A DNA stretch of 58,248 nucleotides from Methylococcales bacterium (GTDB lineage: Bacteria; Pseudomonadota; Gammaproteobacteria; Methylococcales; Methylomonadaceae). A program made the translations under genes and the position numbers. Where the stretch lies: assembly GCA_026399075.1 (NCBI GenBank), contig JAPLRR010000103.1:1-58248 (forward strand), written 5' to 3'. Each line of letters opens with the position of its first letter. Position 1 is the first letter of the stretch. Below the pieces are notes generated by a model. That model made no database searches. It was not told the DNA's origin and was given only the letters and a program-made list of their open reading frames with translations. Below are positions 1-7,675 of the stretch, piece after piece.

Positions 1-459
1 ACAGGCATCGTTTTTATCGAGTCCAGCCGTTGCGCGATAACTGCTCCACCGCCACTCCGTTGCACTAGGCACCATTTGAGCACGCACCGGATTCAAGGCA
101 ATGTAACGCGCCAATTCCAGCAAGTGGGAATCTTTCTGCACCAATATGGCTTTGAATCGGCCTTGAAACACATGGCCGACACGTTGATGCTGCCGATTGA
201 AATATTGCGTGTAAGTGCCATTGAGGAACTTCATGCCTTTGGATAAGGTTGGCGTATTGGTTTCAATCAGCAAATGATAGTGGTTGTCCATCAGGCAATA
301 AGCATGGCAATACCAATCGTAGCGGTTGACCGTATTCCGCAGTAACATCAAAAACTGCTCACGATTAGCATCATTACGATAGATGTCTTCCCTAGCGTTA
401 CCTCGCGCAGTCACATGATACAGCGCCCCGGCAAACTCAATTCTTAAAGGCCTCGCCAT
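1..459 (-). CDS. REP-associated tyrosine transposase (RAYT, Y1/IS200-like), C-terminus cut by window edge
   Basis: An open frame runs from ATG at 459 leftward off the window with no stop (153 codons seen). It begins MARPLRIEFAGALYHVTARG, the usual opening of RAYT proteins, and carries the HUH metal-binding motif as NHYHLLIE and a candidate catalytic tyrosine in LARYIALNPVRA, followed by the WRWSSY motif typical of the family. Family knowledge: these single-strand nucleases act on REP-type palindromes and are usually single-copy domesticated transposases rather than active insertion sequences. The upstream side carries a tandem copy of the ctgaccccgtgctt motif (531-558), an element often found next to such genes. 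It abuts the truncated cassette gene to its right. Identity is very likely; activity is unknown because the end is missing. Confidence 0.9.
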   Translation of the reverse strand, partial: MARPLRIEFAGALYHVTARGNAREDIYRNDANREQFLMLLRNTVNRYDWYCHAYCLMDNHYHLLIETNTPTLSKGMKFLNGTYTQYFNRQHQRVGHVFQGRFKAILVQKDSHLLELARYIALNPVRAQMVPSATEWRWSSYRATAGLDKNDAC

Positions 460-461
460 CT

Positions 462-1016
462 TTACATCCAATATGAAATTAAGCCAACTAACATATTAAG
501 GTAACATGATGCGCGTGTCAAATGTAAGGCCTGACCCCGTGCTTCTGACCCCGTGCTTTTCCTTGCAGCAAACTCTGAAGCATCAACTATTATTGTATCC
601 CCTGTATTTCCAACAAGACGCTCAAGAAACCGCGTGTTGAACTCCAGTTCAATTGTTGGAGAAGATCGACTTGGATCGACGTAAAACGAATCAAAGCTTC
701 CAACTCGAACTAAAGCAACATTATCAGTGTGAGTTCCTGAACCCCCAGCACATCCAATGTCTCCATGCCAGAAAACTAGATATTCCGAATCAAAAGCATC
801 TTCTTTTTTCTTGTAGGGGTGTAACGCCAAAATGTCTTTGGCTTCCGCTGGTGATTCTCCGCATGATACAGCAGATGCGTAACTATTAGCTGCACGCAAA
901 ACTTCTTTTGTAATTTTGGAGACGGTCGGGACGGCATCAATATCGGGAGGTTGTGCGTAGCTGGAAGTACTTATCAATAATGGTGAGATTAGGATGAGCT
1001 TCTGAACAATATTCAC
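462..1016 (-). CDS. Secreted hypothetical protein of an integron-type cassette, 3' end replaced
   Basis: 184 codons. The N-terminus (MNIVQKLILISPLLISTSSYA) looks like a Sec signal peptide with cleavage near residue 21, so the product is probably periplasmic. I do not recognise the rest. It starts 35 bases downstream of the attC-like site at 1051-1172, in the same orientation, as a gene cassette would. The last roughly 30 codons (from about 560 leftward) read through the ctgaccccgtgctt tandem repeat and the RAYT flank, so the original C-terminus and the cassette's own attC have probably been lost by insertion. Function unknown; the frame is plausible up to about residue 152, the tail is probably foreign. 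Confidence 0.6.
   Translation of the reverse strand: MNIVQKLILISPLLISTSSYAQPPDIDAVPTVSKITKEVLRAANSYASAVSCGESPAEAKDILALHPYKKKEDAFDSEYLVFWHGDIGCAGGSGTHTDNVALVRVGSFDSFYVDPSRSSPTIELEFNTRFLERLVGNTGDTIIVDASEFAARKSTGSEARGQALHLTRASCYLNMLVGLISYWM
531..558. repeat. 14-bp tandem direct repeat beside RAYT gene
   Basis: ctgaccccgtgctt occurs twice head to tail (531-544, 545-558). The reverse complement contains the cggggtcag core, also present near 2330 just before the group II intron. It marks the junction where the cassette gene stops resembling a native reading frame. Confidence 0.8.
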
Positions 1017-1050
1017 TGTATCTCCAATTTTAGCGAGGTTACTTTGTAAA

Positions 1051-1172
1051 GCCTAACGTTACGGTAAGGGGCGCGCTGCTCACTGGGCTTAAGCGAAGCC
1101 GCCGAACTCTGATAAAAACCAAACTTCAAAACCGCCAACGGGCGGCGCGTCCCTTTGACCGACTTGTTGGGC
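1051..1172 (-). other. attC: attC-like integron recombination site
   Basis: The outer boxes fit the attC consensus: gcctaac (RYYYAAC) at 1051-1057 and gttgggc (GTTRRRY) at 1166-1172, imperfect complements of each other. The inner arms acggtaaggggcgcgc (from 1061) and gcgcgtccctttgaccg (from about 1146) also pair imperfectly, giving the folded bottom-strand hairpin expected of attC. It lies between two minus-strand ORFs, in the orientation expected for the end of the upstream cassette (1272-1913). No integrase gene or attI is in the window. Confidence 0.7.
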
Positions 1173-1271
1173 TTGGCATTACCAGCAAAAGCCAACCACC
1201 ACCCACCAAAAACAACAACTGAGCCGCCAAAAAGGGAAGCGTTCTTTTTTGTGGATAAGTGCAACGCCTTA

Positions 1272-1913
1272 TTAGCTCTTATTTTTTTCATATAGCGCAT
1301 TTGATAAAGCATCAAACCAGATAGACCGGATTTTACCAGGCTCTACGTCGTTGCGTTTTGCTTCCTCATCTCCAAGCTCTCCGAGCTTTATAAGATTTGG
1401 TTTCATAAGTGTGTAGATTTCACGCCATTTCTTGTATTCCATTTCTGACGAAGAATCTTGGTCTCTATATAAAGACAGCTCTTCATTTGCAATGTCGTAA
1501 TTGAAGCCGTGTTTTATAAGCAGATGCGCCCAGACCGTTCGTGTATTGGCGACCCAGAATAGACTGGGATTAAGCAACATGGCAATCTCGGAACCAACGC
1601 TAACTTTAAGATATGGAATGTTTGCAGAATAGACCTCATTGAGCATTGTTCTGGAATCAGCGCACTCTGCAATACGCGCAGACAGACTAAAGACTGATTG
1701 TGCAGATGAACTAGAAAGTATCCTTGGGCCTAGAGCGTGGTCAGATGCACTGTAATTGCCTTGAACATCGGATATACCAAGAGCTAATTGGACAAAAGCA
1801 TCAACCCGTTTTGACTCTACAAGTACGCGGATTTTCTTACTGACTTTATGTCTGGCGAGGTAGTGGTTTCGCACTTCGTGCATGTCGATCTGAAGTAATG
1901 GATATTTGCTCAT
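1272..1913 (-). CDS. Hypothetical protein of an integron-type cassette
   Basis: 213 residues starting MSKYPLLQIDMHEVRNHYLA; no signal peptide and no membrane segment seen, so probably cytoplasmic. I recognise no domain. Its stop lies about 100 bases upstream of the attC-like site at 1051-1172 and it is oriented with it, which makes it the ORF of a gene cassette. The first 30 residues are basic (ARHKVSKKIRVLVESKR). Integron cassettes often encode proteins with no assigned function, and I can add no role. The alternative is an ordinary orphan gene that happens to lie beside the site. Confidence 0.6.
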   Translation of the reverse strand: MSKYPLLQIDMHEVRNHYLARHKVSKKIRVLVESKRVDAFVQLALGISDVQGNYSASDHALGPRILSSSSAQSVFSLSARIAECADSRTMLNEVYSANIPYLKVSVGSEIAMLLNPSLFWVANTRTVWAHLLIKHGFNYDIANEELSLYRDQDSSSEMEYKKWREIYTLMKPNLIKLGELGDEEAKRNDVEPGKIRSIWFDALSNALYEKNKS

Positions 1914-2339
1914 AAAGCCCAGCTATAATTAGAAATCCTAATTTGACGTAAAACATTACGTCATTTGTTTGTCTAAATAGTTTATAAAATGTAAATTAAT
2001 TTTTAAATCATTTACATACCTAATTTTAGTACAGCCTAAAAAACACCTGACCTATCAAAAACCGACTATACTCCCAAGAAACACGGCCTAATAACTGAAA
2101 GGGGCTAATCAAGCTGTTAAATCGTTAAAACAAACCTGCATTAACCCTATTAAGTCTAGTAGAAGACTTAAAAAAATACCAGTCAAGTCAGCTGAAATAA
2201 GCCGTTTTAAACTTAACTAAAAACGCACCGCAGCCACAATTTACCGGAAACACCGCTTTGCGCTTATGTTCAAATCGGTTTATTCCGGCCTACAAGCTTA
2301 GCGTGAGCCGTTACCGCACGAAGAAAGACGGGGTCAGGC
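1914..2339. other. Gene-free AT-rich stretch with one dispersed repeat copy
   Basis: No convincing ORF on either strand. 1960-2220 is AT-rich and presumably holds the promoter of the minus-strand cassette gene. 2241-2300 is a diverged copy of the repeat at 17944-18003 (shared core ccggaaacaccgctt and ttattccggcctacaag). The group II intron begins close to 2340. Confidence 0.5.
2241..2300. repeat. Dispersed repeat, copy 1 (half element)
   Basis: About 60 bases closely matching 17944-18003: both read ccggaaacaccgctt, a variable middle, then ttattccggcctacaag and ctta. Here only the right half is present; the second copy is bounded by a 19-bp inverted repeat. Possibly a REP/MITE-type element. 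Confidence 0.65.
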
Positions 2340-4245
2340 GTTCGCAGTAACAGTAATTTAGCTAGCGGGTTAAAGTCCCGTTAAAGGAATTGTCCATACG
2401 CCTTTATAGCACGAAGGAGCGGCGTTTGAGTAATCAAAGGTCGTGAGTTCCTAAACGGCAAAGGTATAGGCCGTAACGCAAGTGAACCCAGATGTAGCCT
2501 CGTAAACTTAATGCGGTTGCCGACCTCGTGCCTGTATAGGGAAGGCCGTAGTGCGGTTATGTGGAGAATGGAAGCCATAACCGCGAACCGTCGGGGTAGC
2601 AGGGTCGGCATGTACCGGAAGTTAAATTACCCAGTGCTGGAGATCCATCCTGGTGACGGGGAGGCCGTTGCCCGATGCGTATAAGGAAACGAAATCGCAG
2701 AGGATCAGGATGGAAGTCGGAGGGGCGCATAGTACCGATTGATGATAAGGACAACATAACCTTATCGGAGGAAAGGCGCCCTACTTTGTTCATGCAACCA
2801 AAGAGTAGAGGAAAAGGGGATTGCCATGTTGCTACCAACCCCTGAGAAGATCAGGACACTACAGAGGAAGCTTTATATCAAGGCCAAGCAAGAATCGGCC
2901 TACCGATTTTATGCGCTCTATGACAAGGTACACCGGGTGGACGTACTCAGTTTTGCTTGGGCTTTGGTCAAGGCCAACAAGGGCAGTCCCGGCGTAGACG
3001 GGCTAAGCTTTGAGGCCATAGAAAGGGTAATTGGGGTAGACCGCTACTTAGAGGACTTGGGCCGGGAACTGCAAGCCAAGACTTACCGGGCCAGTCCGGT
3101 AAGGCGAGTTATGATACCGAAAGCGGATGGCAACATGCGCCCGCTGGGCATACCCACCATTCGAGACCGGGTGGCGCAAATGGCGGTCAAACTGGTGATA
3201 GAACCGATCTTTGAGGCGGATTTCTGCGAGGACTCCTATGGGTTTCGCCCGAAGAAATCAGCGCATCAAGCGATAGACGCTATTGCCGAAGGGCTGTTAC
3301 AAGGCCAAACGCAAGTGATAGATGCCGACCTGTCGAAATATTTTGACAGCATCCCGCACAGCAAACTGTTGGCCACGGTGGCCGAACGCATAGTCGATGG
3401 GGCAATTTTAGCCCTCATCAAACAATGGCTGAAAGCGCCTGTTATGGGCGACACGGGAAACGGGAAACCGGGCTGTGTTGGCGGCGGTAAGGGTAATCGG
3501 AAGGGGACACCGCAAGGCGGCGTTATCTCACCGTTGCTTTCGAACCTTTACTTGCACCTGATGGATCGAATTTGGCAACGTCATGAACTGGCACGAAAGC
3601 ACCAAGCAAAGTTAGTGAGATATGCTGATGACTTTGTCGTGCTGTGCCGGAAAGATGTGGCAACGCCGCTTGCAATAATACGGGGCATACTGGAAAAGTT
3701 GGAACTCAGCCTCAACGAAGGCAAAACTAAAATTGTTGATGCCAACCAAGAGGGATTCGACTTTCTAGGGTTTGCAATGAAGGTCAATATCAGTGCAAAG
3801 GGCAAGCGATATCCGCATGTCCAACCCAGGGAAAAAGCGGTGGAAAAGGTTAAAGCCCGTATCAATGAAATAACGGCGAGGAATCAGACGTGGAGACCGA
3901 TACAAGAAGTGGTAAGCGATATGAATCAATTGCTACGGGGATGGTCGGGCTATTTCCATTATCGAAATTCCAGTATGGCACTTGGCAAGGTGAAGCGCCA
4001 TGCAGAAGACCGGCTCAGAATCCAACTACGTAAACGGCACAAGGTGGACAATTGGAAGAGTAGTATGCTTCGATTCCCCCGCAGGGTGCTGTACGAAGAG
4101 TATGGGTTATATAGAGTCCCTACAGTAGCTGGCTGGAAAACGGCGCATGCCTTGATGTGAAGAACATCGGAAAGCCGTGTGCGGGAAAACTGCATGCACG
4201 GTTTGATGAGGAGGGGTAGGCGTAAGCCTACTCCTTACTCTACCT
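2340..4245 (+). mobile_element. Group II intron with maturase ORF
   Basis: The maturase gene is preceded by about 480 bases of structured sequence typical of intron domains I-III and followed by a recognisable domain V (agccgtgtgcggg, aaaa loop, then tgcatgcacggttt, 4173-4205) and domain VI (ggaggggtaggcg ... cctactcctt, to about 4240). The 3' end is placed near ctctac at 4237-4245; the 5' end is uncertain, set by the stretch before agcgggttaaagtcccg (from 2357). The maturase has no visible endonuclease domain, as in classes that insert at hairpins, terminators or attC sites, which fits the neighbouring cassettes. Boundaries are approximate. Confidence 0.75.
2826..4160 (+). CDS. ltrA: Group II intron reverse transcriptase/maturase
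   Basis: 444 residues. Reverse transcriptase blocks are clear: NKGSPGVDG near residue 55, RPLGIPTIRDR near 105, a D-A-D-L-S-K-Y-F-D block near 170, GTPQGGVISPLLSNLYL near 230 and the catalytic YADD near 266. The maturase X domain follows, with LRGWSGYFHYRNS near 375. The protein ends at the X/D region with no HNH endonuclease. It splices its own intron RNA and, with that RNA, inserts copies into DNA targets. Start ATG at 2826 follows gaaaaggggattgcc. The frame is intact, so the intron may still be mobile. Confidence 0.95.
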   Translation: MLLPTPEKIRTLQRKLYIKAKQESAYRFYALYDKVHRVDVLSFAWALVKANKGSPGVDGLSFEAIERVIGVDRYLEDLGRELQAKTYRASPVRRVMIPKADGNMRPLGIPTIRDRVAQMAVKLVIEPIFEADFCEDSYGFRPKKSAHQAIDAIAEGLLQGQTQVIDADLSKYFDSIPHSKLLATVAERIVDGAILALIKQWLKAPVMGDTGNGKPGCVGGGKGNRKGTPQGGVISPLLSNLYLHLMDRIWQRHELARKHQAKLVRYADDFVVLCRKDVATPLAIIRGILEKLELSLNEGKTKIVDANQEGFDFLGFAMKVNISAKGKRYPHVQPREKAVEKVKARINEITARNQTWRPIQEVVSDMNQLLRGWSGYFHYRNSSMALGKVKRHAEDRLRIQLRKRHKVDNWKSSMLRFPRRVLYEEYGLYRVPTVAGWKTAHALM

Positions 4246-4261
4246 TAGTTGCGGTTGGGCA

Positions 4262-4610
4262 ATGTCGCAAATTCTAGCGGGTGTAAATCCCGCCCCGGTA
4301 ACTGCTAGCCACAGGCCGGGTATCGAGCCTTGCAGGTAAGCTGGTAACAGATTACTTGATGCGTAGGCACGAAAACAGGCGAGGAGCAATGGTAACGGAT
4401 AAAGCCGACCGTGAAGGTGTAGAGTCCCGAAAAGACCATTTTGGAAAGGGCCGATGGTTTTAAGGCACCAGCAGGCAACAATACCCCTGACGTCATGGCT
4501 AGTTAGGGGTATCCACCCGGGATCGTAAGGCCGGTTCGAGCCTGATATTAAGAATAGGTGGTAACCTAGGAGATCCCAGTATCGGCGCGTGGATCTGCGC
4601 CAGTGAATAT
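4262..4610 (+). mobile_element. Probable remnant of a second group II intron (5' RNA part only)
   Basis: Starting about 20 bases after the first intron, tctagcgggtgtaaatcccg (4272-4291) closely resembles the first intron's gctagcgggttaaagtcccg near its 5' end, and the following 300 bases have the character of intron domain I-III sequence (accgtgaaggtgtagagtcccg, atccacccgggatcgtaagg). No reverse transcriptase and no second domain V follow before the Rpn genes, so this would be a truncated copy. It could instead be an unrelated structured RNA. Confidence 0.35.
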
Positions 4611-4921
4611 TTTTCGTTTGTTGCCCACCTTTTTCTTGATGAGGTAAAGCTTGGTTTATTGTCCGGTTTTTGGGGGCACTATACATAGTGAATTTGGGCA
4701 AGAAATGGTAGACTTTTTGCGGACAGATGAAGCAATAACCCATGCTCTGATAGCAGAACAGCTTGGTTTGCCACTGTTTGGCAATGCTATTATTTGTTGG
4801 GTTGCGTAAAGATACAACCCTCGCTGCTACTTGCTGAGTTGCCTCAGGCCACTGTAGCATTGCTACCAAACGCGCTGCTTAGCGGCAAATACGCATCATT
4901 TGTTTACTGTAGAGAATAATA
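4611..4921. other. Gene-free stretch upstream of Rpn gene 1, with IS-like end
   Basis: No convincing gene. 4660-4687 read on the minus strand gives tgcccccaaaaaccggaca, which resembles the terminal inverted repeat of IS3-family elements; no transposase is attached. 4789-4815 is a 27-base sequence repeated with two mismatches at 6875-6901, beyond the second Rpn gene. 4890-4921 is the leader shared by both Rpn genes. Confidence 0.4.
4789..4815. repeat. Direct repeat flanking the Rpn pair, left copy
   Basis: attatttgttgggttgcg, then taaagatac; matches 6875-6901 at 25 of 27 bases. Together the two copies bracket the duplicated nuclease genes. Confidence 0.7.
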
Positions 4922-5785
4922 ATGACGGCAAAATACTTTAACCCCTACACCGACTTTGGCTTTAAAAAACTATTTGGCGAAGAAGGCAGCAAAGACTTGT
5001 TGCAAGATTTCTTAAACCAACTATTGCCCCAGCACCATCAAATTGCCGAACTGACGTTTAAAAATCCTGAGAAAATAGCCAGCACGGCTAAGGAACGTAA
5101 AGCCATCTATGACATTTACTGCAAAACCGCACAAGGCGAGCAATTTATTGTAGAAATGCAAAAAGCCAAAGTAAACTTTTTTAAAGACCGCGCCCTGTTT
5201 TATTCCACCTTTCCCATTAAAGACCAAGCCAAAAAAGGCGTGTGGAATTTTGAATTAAAACCCGTTTATTTTATAGCCATCTTAAATTTCCACTATGATG
5301 AAGAAGAGGAAAGGCAAAAGTTTCTGCGTGCGGTTTGTTTAAAAGACCAGGATGGTGATATTTTTTATGATAAATTCCATTTCAAGTTTTTACAAATGCC
5401 ATTATTCACCAAACAAGCGCATGAACTGGAAACACATTTTGATAAGTGGGTGTATTTCTTAAAAAACCTCGAAAACTTTGACCATATACCCGATATATTA
5501 AATGAACCGATTTTTAAGAAAGGCTTTGAAATTGCAGAACTGTCCCATTTGACACCCAGGCAATACGATGCGTATTTAAAAAGTTTGGTGGAGTATTCAG
5601 AAGTCCAAAATGTACGCGATACATCGTTTGGTGACGGGGAAAAAATAGGCATTGAGAAAGGGAAAATTGAGGGCAAAATGGAAGGCATAAAAACAGTTGC
5701 GAAAGCCTTAAAAACACAGGGCATTGCAATGGATATTATCATGGCATCAACAAGCCTAAGCAAACAAGAAATTGAGGAGTTGTAA
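4922..5785 (+). CDS. Rpn-family PD-(D/E)XK nuclease, copy 1
   Basis: 287 residues. The opening YFNPYTDFGFKKLFG and the nuclease core, with Asp64 (IYDIYCK) and the E-x-Q variant at Glu78-Gln80 (IVEMQKA), place it in the Rpn / 'PD-(D/E)XK nuclease family transposase' group. The middle (about 100-215) has the HFDKWVYFLKNLENF and LSHLTPRQYDAYLKSL segments normal for the family. These proteins act as DNA nucleases; in E. coli related Rpn proteins have been linked to recombination and phage defence. It is 93-95% similar to the adjacent copy, with an 8-residue extra segment (GKIEGKME) near residue 247. That segment contains an in-frame ATG at 5678 with gaggg four bases upstream, a candidate internal start. 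Confidence 0.9.
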   Translation: MTAKYFNPYTDFGFKKLFGEEGSKDLLQDFLNQLLPQHHQIAELTFKNPEKIASTAKERKAIYDIYCKTAQGEQFIVEMQKAKVNFFKDRALFYSTFPIKDQAKKGVWNFELKPVYFIAILNFHYDEEEERQKFLRAVCLKDQDGDIFYDKFHFKFLQMPLFTKQAHELETHFDKWVYFLKNLENFDHIPDILNEPIFKKGFEIAELSHLTPRQYDAYLKSLVEYSEVQNVRDTSFGDGEKIGIEKGKIEGKMEGIKTVAKALKTQGIAMDIIMASTSLSKQEIEEL

Positions 5786-5906
5786 CTATGTTTATCCATG
5801 AAAAAATAATAAACAACATGTCAATGTAACGGATATGGAATACCACATTTTAAATGCGAAAGTCGCAGAGATAGTGCGCATCATTTGTTTACTGTAGAGA
5901 ATAATA

Positions 5907-6746
5907 ATGACGGCAAAATACTTTAACCCCTACACTGACTTTGGCTTTAAAAAATTGTTTGGCGAAGAAGGCAGCAAAGACTTGTTGCAAGACTTCTTAA
6001 ACCAACTATTGCCCCTGCACCATCAAATTGCCGAACTGACGTTTAAAAATCCTGAGAAAATAGCCAGCACGGCTAAGGAACGCAAAGCCATCTATGACAT
6101 TTACTGCAAAACCGCACAAGGTGAGCAATTTATTGTAGAAATGCAAAAAGCCAAAGTAAACTTTTTTAAAGACCGCGCCCTGTTTTATTCCACCTTTCCC
6201 ATTAAAGACCAAGCCAAAAAAGGCGCGTGGAATTTTGAATTAAAACCCGTTTATTTTATAGCCATTTTAAATTTCCATTATGATGAAGAAGAGGAAAGGC
6301 AAAAGTTTCTGCGTGCGGTTTGTTTAAAAGACCAAGATGGTGATATTTTTTATGATAAATTCCATTTCAAGTTTTTACAAATGCCGTTATTTACCAAACA
6401 AGAGTCTGAACTGGAAACGCATTTTGACAAGTGGGTGTATTTCTTAAAAAACCTCGAAAACTTTGACCATATACCCGACATATTAAACGAGCCGATTTTT
6501 AAGAAAGGCTTTGAAATTGCAGAACTATCCCATTTGACACCCAGGCAATACGATGCGTATTTAAAAAGTTTAGTGGAGTATTCAGAAGTCCAAAATGTAA
6601 GCGATACGTCGTTTGGGGATGGGGAAAAAATAGGTATTGAGAAAGGCATAAAAACAGTTGCGAAAGCCTTAAAAGCACAGGGCATTGCAATGGATATTAT
6701 CATGGCAACAACTGGCCTCAGCCAACAAGGGATTGAGGAATTGTAG
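5907..6746 (+). CDS. Rpn-family PD-(D/E)XK nuclease, copy 2
   Basis: 279 residues, near-identical to the gene just upstream, with the same nuclease residues (Asp64, Glu78, Gln80). Differences by eye: Q37L, V/A near 107, AH/ES near 163, R/S near 231, absence of the GKIEGKME insertion, and several changes in the last 25 residues (TGLSQQGIEEL against TSLSKQEIEEL). The changes concentrate in the C-terminal region, the part that in E. coli Rpn genes is also made separately as a small inhibitor. Because the insertion is missing, the internal ATG with its ribosome-binding-like sequence seen in copy 1 is absent here. It lies 121 bases after copy 1 and carries its own copy of the leader. Confidence 0.9.
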   Translation: MTAKYFNPYTDFGFKKLFGEEGSKDLLQDFLNQLLPLHHQIAELTFKNPEKIASTAKERKAIYDIYCKTAQGEQFIVEMQKAKVNFFKDRALFYSTFPIKDQAKKGAWNFELKPVYFIAILNFHYDEEEERQKFLRAVCLKDQDGDIFYDKFHFKFLQMPLFTKQESELETHFDKWVYFLKNLENFDHIPDILNEPIFKKGFEIAELSHLTPRQYDAYLKSLVEYSEVQNVSDTSFGDGEKIGIEKGIKTVAKALKAQGIAMDIIMATTGLSQQGIEEL

Positions 6747-6839
6747 CTATGGTTAACCATGAAAAACAATTGAACAACAGGCCAATGAAGGGGCTGTAGG
6801 ATGCGGCGTTTGACGGCTTCCGACTTGGTAACGTAGCTT

Positions 6840-6862
6840 AGGTTGCCGCTTTTTGGCAACCC
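6840..6862. terminator. Hairpin downstream of Rpn copy 2
   Basis: ggttgcc (6841-6847) and ggcaacc (6855-6861) form a 7-bp stem with the loop gcttttt. No U-tract follows, so termination is uncertain. Confidence 0.35.
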
Positions 6863-6874
6863 TAGCTATTAGCC

Positions 6875-6901
6875 ATTATTTGTTGGATTGCGAAAAGATA
6901 C
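6875..6901. repeat. Direct repeat flanking the Rpn pair, right copy
   Basis: attatttgttggattgcg, then aaaagatac; matches 4789-4815 at 25 of 27 bases. The upstream bases (tttggcaa, then a short spacer) are also partly shared. Confidence 0.7.
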
Positions 6902-7003
6902 CCCTCAAACTACAGCACTTCCCCAAAAATCACCTAACAAAGAGGTATGTAACCAAGCGTTTTGCGTAGGCAAAGCAGCCACCCAAAACCCCATCCATCT
7001 GCT

Positions 7004-7675
7004 TTAATTGCCCCCCGGCGTTTCAATCAGCCCTTGGCGGCTTGCCAATAAAGTTAATTCCGCCAAGGTTTCCACGCCCATTTTTTCCTTAATCACTGTG
7101 CCGTGGTTACAGACGGTTTTGTAGCTCAGGCACAGCTTTTCGGCGGCTTTGCGGGCGGTATAGCCGTTTGCCAACAGGCAAAACACATCAAACTCCCTAG
7201 GCGACAACAGCTTGATTTTTTCCGATTCATCTTGATCGCTGGCTATCGATACCGCCAATTGCTGGGCAATATCCGGATCAACATAAGTGCCGCCTTGGGC
7301 GATTTTATATACGGCTGCGACTAGGGTTTCGGGTGCGCTGTTTTTGGTGATATAGCCTTTCGCCCCCGCTTTTAGCGCACGGGTGACATACACCAATTCA
7401 TTATGGATGCTAAACACCAAAATCTTGCAATGTGGGTCGCGGTTAATCAGTCGACGGATACTCTCAAAGCCGCCAATGCCGGGCATGGATAAGTCCAGCA
7501 CGACAATATCAGGCATTAATTGGGTATACATTTGGCACGCGGTTTCACCCCTGTCCGCTTCATAAATAAGTCCTATTTTGTCGGATAAACCCAGATAGGT
7601 TTTATAACCCGTCCTCACCACTGCGTGATCGTCCACTAACAGCACACTTAATTTATCCGCCACCTTCTGCTCCAT
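7004..7675 (-). CDS. mxaB: NarL/LuxR-type response regulator of methanol dehydrogenase genes (MxaB-like)
   Basis: 223 residues: a receiver domain (about 8-125) with DD at 15-16, phosphoacceptor Asp61 (VVLDLSMPG) and Lys111 (GYITK), followed by a LuxR-type helix-turn-helix (about 155-215; LSPREFDVFCLLANGYTARK). It is transcribed away from mxaF across a 312-base shared intergenic region, the arrangement of mxaB in gammaproteobacterial methanotrophs, where it takes part in controlling the calcium and lanthanide methanol dehydrogenase genes. No partner sensor kinase lies in the window. The assignment rests on family plus position; the family fit is certain, the exact regulon is inferred. Confidence 0.85.
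   Translation of the reverse strand: MEQKVADKLSVLLVDDHAVVRTGYKTYLGLSDKIGLIYEADRGETACQMYTQLMPDIVVLDLSMPGIGGFESIRRLINRDPHCKILVFSIHNELVYVTRALKAGAKGYITKNSAPETLVAAVYKIAQGGTYVDPDIAQQLAVSIASDQDESEKIKLLSPREFDVFCLLANGYTARKAAEKLCLSYKTVCNHGTVIKEKMGVETLAELTLLASRQGLIETPGGN

Larger units (their letters stand above)
4889..6746 (+). repeat. Tandem duplication of the Rpn gene with its leader
   Basis: The segment from cgcatcatttgtttactgta at about 4889 through the gene recurs from about 5876, a repeat period near 987 bases. The leader and start (agaataataatgacggca) are identical, and most of the coding sequence differs only by scattered substitutions plus one 24-base in-frame deletion in copy 2. This indicates a local duplication that has begun to diverge. 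Confidence 0.9.

Noticed and set aside
653..889. 78-codon plus-strand ORF
   Set aside because: Antisense shadow of the cassette gene.
1013..1315. 100-codon minus-strand ORF
   Set aside because: It spans the attC-like site and is a by-product of its sequence.
4240..4869. 209-codon minus-strand ORF
   Set aside because: It lies over intron-like RNA sequence and an IS-like end, with no recognisable domain.
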